Below, one piece after another: positions 54,028-61,595 of a stretch of 64,000 bases of DNA; within the stretch, counting starts at the first letter, position 1, and each line of letters begins with the position of its first letter. Made by a program: the position numbers and the translations under genes. The DNA lies in assembly GCF_900100765.1 (NCBI RefSeq), contig NZ_FNFO01000005.1:310001-374000 (forward strand). The letters run 5' to 3'. A model generated the notes under the pieces. The model saw only the letters and a list, made by a program, of their open reading frames with translations. It was not told the DNA's origin and searched no databases. Source of the DNA: Catalinimonas alkaloidigena. Its GTDB lineage: Bacteria; Bacteroidota; Bacteroidia; Cytophagales; Flexibacteraceae.

Positions 54028-54346
54028 AACGGCAACCCACACGCAGAACTTTATAACTATTTCGCGATCAGGCTGTTCTATTAAAATTATTTTGCATTGA
54101 TGCGCGCCTGGGGTATATCTACTTGGCCCCTGTCAACGTTATGGACAGAACTTTTGTGCGCAACGCCTCCTGCGAGCGTGCATGCCAGTTGAACCCATAC
54201 GGTTTTGTATGCTGTAACGACCTCTGCGGCAGGGCCGCGCACCCCAATGCCCCCCGACCGGTTCTGGTTGGCAGGTGGCGGTGGGTTTCGTAGTTTGCGC
54301 CCCTAAACGTTATGCACTTGCCGCTGCGGTCCCTAAATTTTTTCTG
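54028..54346. other. Intergenic region, no gene seen
   Basis: About 320 bases between the Nudix and GtrA-like genes. No convincing ORF, RNA gene or repeat on either strand; near-miss -7 boxes (TATTTTG, TAGTTTG) lack one base of consensus spacing. Confidence 0.5.
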
Positions 54347-54745
54347 ATGCAACACGTCATTGCCCGGTCTCACCTTCGGCAGATCATCGGCTTTTTTGTA
54401 GCAGGCCTTGTATGTGCCGCCATCGAATTTGCCATCCTGGTAGGCCTTGTCGAAACCCTGCAACTCAATCCGCTGGTTGCCAACCCCTTTGCCATTCTGG
54501 TCGCCACCGTCCTGAACTACTTTCTCAGTCGCTGGTGGGTTTTCGAAAGTGGGCGGTATTCCCGTCGCAAAGAATTTGTCGCCTTCATGGTGTTTTCCGT
54601 GCTGGGTTTTGTCCTGAACCAGGGGCTAATGTGGGCCTTTGTCGATGGTTTGGACATCAACTACAAGTTCGGGAAAGTGCTGGCCATTGGCGGTGCTGCC
54701 GTATTCAACTTCATCACCAAGAAGTACTTGGTGTTCAAAGGGTAG
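54347..54745 (+). CDS. GtrA-family membrane protein
   Basis: 132 residues from the ATG at 54347. Four membrane helices with the GtrA pattern: RQIIGFFVAGLVCAAIEFAILVGL, NPFAILVATVLNYFLSRWWVF, then FMVFSVLGFVLNQGLMWAF and the ending AAVFNFITKKYLVFKG. GtrA-like proteins are thought to move lipid-linked sugars or help glycosyltransferases across the inner membrane. No glycosyltransferase is directly next to it, although the DUF2723 gene is two genes upstream. Confidence 0.9.
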   Translation: MQHVIARSHLRQIIGFFVAGLVCAAIEFAILVGLVETLQLNPLVANPFAILVATVLNYFLSRWWVFESGRYSRRKEFVAFMVFSVLGFVLNQGLMWAFVDGLDINYKFGKVLAIGGAAVFNFITKKYLVFKG

Positions 54746-54876
54746 CACCCCTTGCGCCTTCCCTTTGTTTTCGTGGCTGCCGATTTCCCGTCGTGAATTT
54801 TGCTTTAGCGCAGAAGAAATAGACTTCCTCCGGTGCGGGGCTAGCAAAACTCCGGGCAAGCGTTTATCTTAACCGG

Positions 54877-55719
54877 GTGAAGCGCCTCCTCTCTCTTTTC
54901 ACCACGTTTATCCTCATTTTTCCTGCGCTTGCCGGAAACGACGCGCCGGTCTCCGGTGGCCAGGCCCAGGGCATGGGCGGCACGGGCGTAACGCTGCGCG
55001 ACACGTGGAGTCTGTTCAACAACGTAGGGGGCCTGGCCGGGCTGGACAAACCCAGCGTGGGCCTGTTTTTCGAACGGCGCTTTGCCACCAATGCGTTTAA
55101 CGTCGGCGCGCTGGCCGTGGCGTTTCCGGGCCAACGCTGGGGGGCGGCGGGGCTGAGTTTCCGGCGCTTTGGGACGGACCTGTACAATGAACAGCGGCTC
55201 GGGCTGGCCTACGGACACAAACTCGGGGAAGTAACCCTCGGCGCGCAGGCGGAATACCTGCAAACGGCCATTGCAGAAGTGGGCACACGGCACGCGTTCG
55301 TGCTGAACCTGGGCGGGGTGGCGTCCATCCTGCCGCATCTCCATTTTGGGGCGTACATCTTCAACGTGACGCAAACGCGACTGGCCGACTACCTGGACGA
55401 ACGTGTCCCGACGGTGATGAAAGCGGGCCTTTCGTACCGACCGACTGACGCGCTGATGATCAACCTGGAAACCGAAAAAGACCTGGACTACCCGGCGCTG
55501 GTGCGGGCCGGGGTGGAATACCGGATCATCCCGGAAGTGGCGTTGCGCACCGGCATTTCGACCGATCCTTCTGTCTTTTACTTCGGAGCAGGTTTCACAC
55601 GCCACCAGTTTGCCCTCGATTATGCCCTGAGCACGCACCCTTCGTTGGGGTTATCGCACCATTTGTCGTTGCAGTACCGGTTCGACGTTCGCAAGAAGAA
55701 ACCGACGCCCGCCTCATGA
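54877..55719 (+). CDS. PorV/PorQ-like outer membrane protein
   Basis: 280 residues starting at GTG 54877. Signal SLFTTFILIFPALAGN, followed by GGQAQGMGGTGVTLRDTWSLFNNVGGLAGLDKPSVGLFFERRF, the N-terminal hallmark of PorV/PorQ-type barrels in Bacteroidota. About a dozen amphipathic strands follow, ending HLSLQYRFDVRKKK. PorV/PorQ members are barrels of the T9SS or similar export functions; this short version could be a paralogue with another job. Its stop overlaps the next gene by four bases (ATGA), showing translational coupling. Confidence 0.8.
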   Translation: MKRLLSLFTTFILIFPALAGNDAPVSGGQAQGMGGTGVTLRDTWSLFNNVGGLAGLDKPSVGLFFERRFATNAFNVGALAVAFPGQRWGAAGLSFRRFGTDLYNEQRLGLAYGHKLGEVTLGAQAEYLQTAIAEVGTRHAFVLNLGGVASILPHLHFGAYIFNVTQTRLADYLDERVPTVMKAGLSYRPTDALMINLETEKDLDYPALVRAGVEYRIIPEVALRTGISTDPSVFYFGAGFTRHQFALDYALSTHPSLGLSHHLSLQYRFDVRKKKPTPAS

Positions 55720-57833
55720 GTCGGCTTGTCAGGCTTGCCGTGCTGCTCGTCGCCCTTGTGCTGTCGCAGCAAAGTCGGGCGCAGGCCCCACCCCGACCGG
55801 AAGTGGACCTCAACCAGTTTGTCGAGCAGCTCTTTCCGCTTCAGGACCAGGACGTCAATTACGAAGACATCTACGAAGCGCTGTTTCAATACTACCGCAC
55901 GCCGCTGGACCTGAACCAGGCCGACCGCGAAGCGCTGGAATCGCTCTACATTTTGTCGGAATTGCAGATCAACGCCATTCTGGCGCACCGCCAGCAGTTC
56001 GGCCCTTTTCTATCGCTGTACGAGCTGCAAGCTGTGCCCGACCTCGACCTGACGACGATCCGCCGGCTGTTGCCCTTTTTAACGGTCGATGCCTTGACCG
56101 GAGTCGATCCCCGGCCGTTCTGGGAACGCCTGCAAGACCCCGATCAGCACTATGTATTGGTGCGCGGCACGCGCACACTGGAACCCCGGCGCGGTTACAC
56201 GCCGCCCGACACGACCGCGAGCGGCGAGCCGACGTCGCGGTACCAGGGTCCTCCCGAGCAGGTGTACGCCCGTTACCGGCTGGCCCGTCGGGGCGACTAT
56301 TCGTTCGGGATGACGGTCGAGAAAGATCCGGGCGAGCCGTACCGCTGGCACCCGTCGACGCATCAGTACGGAATGGATTTTGTGTCGTACCACGCCATGC
56401 TCGAAAACCGGGGACGCTGGCAGCGCATTGTACTGGGCGATTACCAGTTGCAGTTCGGCCAGGGGCTCCTGCTCTCCTCAGGCTTTGTGATCGGCAAGGG
56501 CAGCGAAACCATCACCACCGTGCGGCGGCCGCAGTTGGGGATTCGCCCGTACACTTCGGTGCTCGAAGCGAACTTTCTGCGGGGCGTCGCCGCCACTTAC
56601 CAGCTCCATCCCACCCTCCACCTGACGGCCTTCTACTCCCGCAAGCGGGTGGACGGCACGGTCCAGTCGGAAGCCACCGATTCGCTTTCCGATCCGCTCG
56701 ATTACGTCAGCGCGTTTAACATTTCGGGGTTGCACCGTACGCCCACCGAGCTTTCGCGGCGCAATCAGGTGCTGGAACAGGTAGCGGGCGGCGACCTGAC
56801 GTTCGCCAAGGGGAATTTGCGTGTGGGAGCCACCGGCCTGTACACGCATTATGAACTGCCCCTCCAACGCACGCCGCGCCTCTACAACCAGTTCGATTTC
56901 AACGGGCAGCGCAACCTGAACGTCGGCCTGCACTACAGCTACACCTGGCGCAACGTCAGCTTCTTCGGCGAGGGCGCCCTTTCGCAGAATCCTGCTTCCG
57001 CTACGCCGGGTAAAGGGCTGGTGACCGGCCTGGTGGCCAGCCTCAGCAACAAGGTCAGTTACGCGCTGCTCTACCGCCATTACACCCGGAATTTCCACGC
57101 CCTCTACGGCAACGCGTTCGGCGAGCGCACACGCAACCTCAACGAACAGGGGGTGTATACGGGCATCGACATCCGGCCAACGCGCCTGTGGACCATCAGT
57201 GCCTATTACGACCAGTTTCGCTTTCCGTGGCTGGCCTACCTGGCCGACGCCCCGTCGAAAGGCCACGAATACCTGTTGCGCGTGGCCTATCAACCCAACA
57301 AGCAGCTGTTGCTTTACGGACAGTATCGTCTGGAAAACAAAGAGAAAAACCGGTCGGACAACCAGACGCCGGTGGATTTCCTGACAGAACACCTCCGCAC
57401 CAACGTAATTCTGAACCTGGATTTCGCCCCGCGCGAGTCGTTCAGCTTTAAGTCGCGCGTCCAGTGGAGCCGGTATGAACAGGAGGGCGACCGCACTACG
57501 GGCTACGCACTGATGCAGGACGCTACGTGGCAAGGGGGCCGCTGGCGACTGAGCGGGCGGTTTGCGCTGTTCGACACCGACGATTACAACAACCGCCAGT
57601 ACGCCTACGAGCGCGACGTGCTCTACGCTTTTTCGTTGCCCGCGTACTACGGCCGGGGCATTCGCAGGTATCTGCTGGTGCAGTACCAACTGGGACGCCG
57701 CACCGACCTCTGGTTCCGCGTGGCCCGCACCAACTACCGCGACCAGCGTTCCATTTCTTCCGGGCTAGAGCAGATCAACGGCACGCACCGCACCGACCTG
57801 CGCTTCCAGGTGATGCACCAGTTCGGGAAGTAA
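55716..57833 (+). CDS. Exported helix-hairpin-helix protein with outer membrane barrel-like body
   Basis: 705 residues. Signal LAVLLVALVLSQQSRAQ. Residues about 60-125 carry two ComEA-like helix-hairpin-helix units (LDLNQADREALESLYILSELQINAILAHR and GPFLSLYELQAVPDLDLTTIRRLLPFL). From about residue 140 on, the sequence is a long series of amphipathic strands with Tyr/Arg-rich turns, ending DLRFQVMHQFGK, as in a large outer membrane barrel. HhH motifs usually bind DNA non-specifically; on an exported protein they recall ComEA or type II secretion GspK-like uses. Function is unknown. Tightly coupled with the upstream PorV/PorQ-like gene. Confidence 0.8.
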   Translation: MSRLVRLAVLLVALVLSQQSRAQAPPRPEVDLNQFVEQLFPLQDQDVNYEDIYEALFQYYRTPLDLNQADREALESLYILSELQINAILAHRQQFGPFLSLYELQAVPDLDLTTIRRLLPFLTVDALTGVDPRPFWERLQDPDQHYVLVRGTRTLEPRRGYTPPDTTASGEPTSRYQGPPEQVYARYRLARRGDYSFGMTVEKDPGEPYRWHPSTHQYGMDFVSYHAMLENRGRWQRIVLGDYQLQFGQGLLLSSGFVIGKGSETITTVRRPQLGIRPYTSVLEANFLRGVAATYQLHPTLHLTAFYSRKRVDGTVQSEATDSLSDPLDYVSAFNISGLHRTPTELSRRNQVLEQVAGGDLTFAKGNLRVGATGLYTHYELPLQRTPRLYNQFDFNGQRNLNVGLHYSYTWRNVSFFGEGALSQNPASATPGKGLVTGLVASLSNKVSYALLYRHYTRNFHALYGNAFGERTRNLNEQGVYTGIDIRPTRLWTISAYYDQFRFPWLAYLADAPSKGHEYLLRVAYQPNKQLLLYGQYRLENKEKNRSDNQTPVDFLTEHLRTNVILNLDFAPRESFSFKSRVQWSRYEQEGDRTTGYALMQDATWQGGRWRLSGRFALFDTDDYNNRQYAYERDVLYAFSLPAYYGRGIRRYLLVQYQLGRRTDLWFRVARTNYRDQRSISSGLEQINGTHRTDLRFQVMHQFGK

Positions 57834-57931
57834 GGGGGATGGGGTATGGGTTAAAAGCAGAGAAGGTAACGGGTGAACTTGCTTAAACCAGGCGCTTCGC
57901 TTCTGGCTTGGCATGATTCGCACAAAATACG

Positions 57932-58450
57932 TTAGCCATTTTTGTTAATAGCATTCGGGCTTATGTATTGTTTCATGCTTTCACAACCTTCAAATTCAAA
58001 ATTTGAGTATACCTTATCTTTTCTTTCAATCAATGCTATTACAAGCTCTCCCATCTCATTGATGACGAGTAGGCTACTCGAAGAAGCAAACAAAAGCTCC
58101 TCCCAGTACTCCACAAAATCTTCAAAACGCATCTTCACGACAGGCTCCCAAAACCTTATTGATACATAAACAAGTTCGTGCAAACGATACGGCATCCCCT
58201 TCAATACGCGTTTCACCTCTTCGTTGCTGTGGTTGATGAAATCAAATCTAAAAGAAGGCGATACGCTAACCCAGTCAATTACCCCCAATTCATAAGGTTT
58301 CTCATATTTCTCCAAACTACCTTTTTGTAACTCAGGTAGTTTGAACTTATTCCTGATGTAGGAGTTGAGCAGGTCATCATCGTGAGGCGAAACTACTGAC
58401 CTAAACGTTGACTCTGCCTGCGTCAGGACTGGATGAAATGAGATTTTCAT
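57932..58450 (-). CDS. Hypothetical protein, AT-richer orphan
   Basis: 172 residues, no signal, membrane segment or recognised motif. Rich in Glu, Phe and Ser, with segments such as PYELGVIDWVSVSPSFRFDF, FWEPVVKMRFEDFVEYWEELLF and LLVINEMGELVIALIERKDK that look like a genuine mixed alpha/beta soluble protein. Base composition is clearly lower in GC than both neighbours, suggesting a recent arrival. Monocistronic, convergent with the HhH protein gene. Confidence 0.6.
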   Translation of the reverse strand: MKISFHPVLTQAESTFRSVVSPHDDDLLNSYIRNKFKLPELQKGSLEKYEKPYELGVIDWVSVSPSFRFDFINHSNEEVKRVLKGMPYRLHELVYVSIRFWEPVVKMRFEDFVEYWEELLFASSSSLLVINEMGELVIALIERKDKVYSNFEFEGCESMKQYISPNAINKNG

Positions 58451-58553
58451 AAGTATCCTTGTAGGCTCACCGTGTTTTGTGCCTTATCCGTCGCCCCTTC
58501 TGGTCCCATACCACAGCAACCTTCTGCTTTGTACCGCCTCAACCGCCTACGTC

Positions 58554-59807
58554 TCACACGTCCTCCCCAACGAGTTCGTCGATGGTCTGGTTGAAGTCGC
58601 GGACAAATTCTTCGTACATCTCACCGGTGCCGGGGCCGCTAAAACCGGTGTGGATGCGACGCACCTTTCCCTGACGGTCGATGAAGATCGTGGTGGGAAA
58701 CGACATGATGTGATCGAGGGCGGGGAGCGCTTTGGCGCGGTCTTCCTCGGCGGTGGTGCCGGCAAACACAAACGGGTACTCGACACCGAAGCGTTCTTTC
58801 ACTTTCCGGATGCGCGTTTGCGCGTAATTCAGGTCATTTTTTCGCTCGAACGCCATGCCCACAATCTCCACGCCGCGGTCTTTGTTCTCACGGTACCAGG
58901 GTCCCAGAAATGCCGTCTCGTCCATGCAGTTGGGGCACCACGTCCCAAAAATCTGCACCACGACCACTTTGTTTTGAAAACGCGCGTCGTCGAGGGAAAG
59001 CGGCTGGCCGTCTTCCACATTGGGCAGCGAAAACGCCACCCGATCGTAGCCTTCTTTGAGATGCGTCAGCGTATCGGCGTCGGGCAGGGCCGCGTCCGGA
59101 TTGCGGCGGGCCGTCCAGGTGTAGTGACCGGTGAGGCCGGATTCGAATTTACCACGCATGGAATCGCCCAGAATATCGGCCGTGAACACGTAGAGGTGCG
59201 AGCCGTCGAAGGTTGAAAGCTCCAGCGTGTTGCCCCGCACCACGCCGTCCAGGTAACGGTAGTCGCCGGTGGCGGTGGCAAACGAGCCCGACAGGTGCGT
59301 GCCTTCCTGCTCAAAAATCCCGACGGCCTCCCACGGGTCTTCGCCGTCGTCGAACGTCACCGCCCACTTGCCCGACACGTCGGACGCGGGCTCCTGGCTG
59401 ACCGGCGCAAAGCGGTAGTCTTTTCCCCACGTGGCGGCGAAATCCACCTTGTATTCCGTTTCGGTATCCAGCTTTTCGAAGTACCCCTGCATGGTTTCCG
59501 GCGTCACCTGTGCCACAATCTCGGCATCGAAGATGTGCAACGGCGCACGCAGCGTATCGCCCGAGATTTCTACTTCGTTCAGGGGCAAACGCTCTTCCCC
59601 ATTGATCACCGTCAGGACGGGCGTGCCGTCTGTGCCGTTGGCTACTTCCATCAGGAACGGCAGTTCGGCATCGGGCAGTTGCAACGTGGCGCGCCAGGTG
59701 CCTTCTTTTAACGCAACCGGTTCGGTCGACTGCCGCTCCGAAGTACCGGGCTGACAACTCATCAAGAAAAGAATACCCATCAGGGCAAACAAAACGCGTA
59801 GACGCAT
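58554..59807 (-). CDS. TlpA-type thioredoxin lipoprotein
   Basis: 417 residues from the ATG at 59807, which gives a lipoprotein signal (VLFALMGILFLMSC, lipid Cys18). An N-terminal beta-rich region (about 25-235, GTWRATLQLPDAELPFLMEV, GSFATATGDYRYLDGVVRGNTLELS) is followed by a redoxin domain with the active site WCPNC at about 290-294 in VQIFGTWCPNCMDE and a cis-Pro region FPTTIFIDRQGKV. Periplasmic disulfide reductase, possibly serving cytochrome c maturation or other Cys proteins; the window contains two CxxCH proteins, but linkage is not shown. Confidence 0.9.
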   Translation of the reverse strand: MRLRVLFALMGILFLMSCQPGTSERQSTEPVALKEGTWRATLQLPDAELPFLMEVANGTDGTPVLTVINGEERLPLNEVEISGDTLRAPLHIFDAEIVAQVTPETMQGYFEKLDTETEYKVDFAATWGKDYRFAPVSQEPASDVSGKWAVTFDDGEDPWEAVGIFEQEGTHLSGSFATATGDYRYLDGVVRGNTLELSTFDGSHLYVFTADILGDSMRGKFESGLTGHYTWTARRNPDAALPDADTLTHLKEGYDRVAFSLPNVEDGQPLSLDDARFQNKVVVVQIFGTWCPNCMDETAFLGPWYRENKDRGVEIVGMAFERKNDLNYAQTRIRKVKERFGVEYPFVFAGTTAEEDRAKALPALDHIMSFPTTIFIDRQGKVRRIHTGFSGPGTGEMYEEFVRDFNQTIDELVGEDV

Positions 59808-60025
59808 GGCTCGTAAAATCATGGATGATAGTAAACTACGGTGGGAAGGGCTAGGCTGCCTCTCAAAATTGGGAAGAATCGGCGAAACACAAGCGTCGGC
59901 CGCCAGACAAAGGAGCGGATTTAAAGGACACGCCGCCGGGGGCACAGAGCTTTCGGCCGTTTCATTTTAACTTCGTGCGCGTCCCTGCGTATCTTATCGT
60001 AACCACTTCCTTCATTCTATCTGGT

Positions 60026-60235
60026 ATGGCTGACTTTGACTACAAGCGTAAAACCCGCAAAAAACCGTTGATGCCCTGGGTTCTGGCGGTGATCATCCTG
60101 GTGATTGCCATCTGGCTTTTGTCCGAATACACCAGCCCCGACGACCCCATTCCGGCCGATTTGCAGGAACAGGAGCTGAAGCAGGTCGAACCTGAGGACG
60201 TAATGCCCGACACGACCGACCTGAGCACGCCCTGA
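60026..60235 (+). CDS. Small single-pass membrane protein
   Basis: 69 residues from the ATG at 60026 (MADFDYKRKTRKK). Basic cytoplasmic N-terminus, one membrane helix (MPWVLAVIILVIAIWLL, about 16-32), and an acidic outer tail (SPDDPIPADLQEQELKQVEPEDVMPD). No family recognised. The stop directly abuts the stop of the convergent TPR gene. Small size means moderate confidence, but the charge layout (positive inside, acidic outside) is that of a real membrane protein. Confidence 0.65.
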   Translation: MADFDYKRKTRKKPLMPWVLAVIILVIAIWLLSEYTSPDDPIPADLQEQELKQVEPEDVMPDTTDLSTP

Positions 60236-60721
60236 TCAGCGGCCCAGGCGGCGGTGAATGGCCCGGATTTCGTCTACGACCGAAGGTTGGTGGGGATAAA
60301 TCTCCAACAGCTTTTCCAGCGCGTAGAGCGTTCCTTCGTCGTCGCCCAGGTGTGCACAAATGGTTGCCCAACCCGACAACGCCCCGAAATGGCGCGGCTC
60401 CAGGACCAGCGTTTTCTGAATATCGTCGACCGACGCCTTGTAATCTCCCCGCAGGTAATAGGCCGTGGCGCGCTTGTTCCACCCTTCTGCAAAGTCGGGC
60501 AACGTTTCGATCACCTCCGTAAAGAGCCGAATCGCTTCCGTGAGTGCTCCTTCGCTCATCGCGACGAACCCCCGCATCAACGTCTGGTCCAGCGCATCGT
60601 CGCCACTCTGCATCCACCAACACCAGATCTTGTTTTCCAGTTGTCGGGCAATACGATGGTCCTCGGTTGCTCTCAGTTGCGCAAAAAGATAGGCCAATGC
60701 CTGTTGTTTCTCACTCGCCAT
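60236..60721 (-). CDS. TPR-repeat protein
   Basis: 161 residues, all helical. About three tetratricopeptide units, the clearest in GALTEAIRLFTEVIETLPDFAEGWNKRATAYYLRGDYKASVDDIQKTLVLEPRHFGALSGWATICAHLGDDEGTLYALEKLLEIYPHQP, read here as positions 56-147. The N-terminus (ALAYLFAQLRATEDHRIARQLENKIWCWWMQSG) is a cap seen in related bacterial TPR proteins. No signal peptide, so probably cytosolic; partner unknown. Confidence 0.85.
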   Translation of the reverse strand: MASEKQQALAYLFAQLRATEDHRIARQLENKIWCWWMQSGDDALDQTLMRGFVAMSEGALTEAIRLFTEVIETLPDFAEGWNKRATAYYLRGDYKASVDDIQKTLVLEPRHFGALSGWATICAHLGDDEGTLYALEKLLEIYPHQPSVVDEIRAIHRRLGR

Positions 60722-60780
60722 ACGGCTGCTGCCTCCAAATAAGTATTGTAGCTATTAAACCGAAACCTCTCGCGAAAGTT

Positions 60781-61512
60781 CTACTTAAATTGATAAAGGT
60801 GGGAAGAACGCATGTGCGTCAGGATGCTGTCGGGCCGCAGGTAGTACGTATCCAGCAGGTCAGGATACGGCCCCTGCCGCACTTCGGAGGCCCAGGCGTA
60901 GAGCTGCCAGCCGAGTCCGTGGTCGACCGTGCGGCGGTCGGTATCTTTCTCGAACCTGGCCCGGAATTTCGGAAACGGATAGGCGAGCGCGATGCCCATC
61001 ATCTCCCACCGGGACTTGTTCTGGTAAAATGCCGTATGCGCCAACTCGTGGCCAATTACCCCTACCTGCGCGTTGAAACTCAGATTTTTAAGCAGCGCTT
61101 TTTCGGTTCCTTCTAACGACGACTCCGACGAGAGGATCACACGGTAGACCCACCGCTCTTTCGTCCGCACTAGGCTGACCGGTGCGGGACGGGAGGCCGC
61201 CGGAATGAGGGCCGGTTTCACGATGAATTCGATGGTCGCATCGCGCAGTTCGGGGTAATGCGCCAGGGCGATCAGGATCTGCCACTTGAAGGCCTCGGGG
61301 ATGCATTTGTTGTGCCCGTACGTACGCTGTAGGTCGTCGGCCTGGGGAATCGCTTGTTCGGGCAGGTAAGCTCGATGGACCTGAAAAGTAGGCTCGGCCG
61401 GAGCCGTGTACGGCTGCCGGAGGTAATGGTTCGCTACGTGGTTGCCGATGAGCGCCAACGTGCCCCCCACCAGCAAACACGCCAGCAACACCCGCCGCAG
61501 AATTTCCTTCAT
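60781..61512 (-). CDS. Membrane-anchored HExxH protein (putative metallopeptidase)
   Basis: 243 residues. One N-terminal membrane helix or uncleaved signal (LLACLLVGGTLALIG). HELAH at 155-159 is a zinc HExxH motif preceded by the hydrophobic QVGVIG, and EKDTD at 188-192 could supply the third ligand in the gluzincin manner (E-x3-D, as in M48). The rest matches nothing I know. A -7 box TATCTTTG lies at 61540-61547. Could be a periplasmic protease, but activity is unproven. Confidence 0.65.
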   Translation of the reverse strand: MKEILRRVLLACLLVGGTLALIGNHVANHYLRQPYTAPAEPTFQVHRAYLPEQAIPQADDLQRTYGHNKCIPEAFKWQILIALAHYPELRDATIEFIVKPALIPAASRPAPVSLVRTKERWVYRVILSSESSLEGTEKALLKNLSFNAQVGVIGHELAHTAFYQNKSRWEMMGIALAYPFPKFRARFEKDTDRRTVDHGLGWQLYAWASEVRQGPYPDLLDTYYLRPDSILTHMRSSHLYQFK

Positions 61513-61539
61513 GATCGCCTCCGGTTTCGAACGTCACCG

Positions 61540-61547
61540 CAAAGATA
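61540..61547 (-). promoter_or_regulatory. -7 promoter box of the HExxH gene
   Basis: Minus-strand TATCTTTG followed by CGG, 27 bases before the ATG at 61512. No TTG was found at the -33 distance. Confidence 0.4.
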
Positions 61548-61595
61548 GGGTGCCGGATTGGTCGGAAGCGTAGCCCTGTGGTCGGTTTGAGAAGT

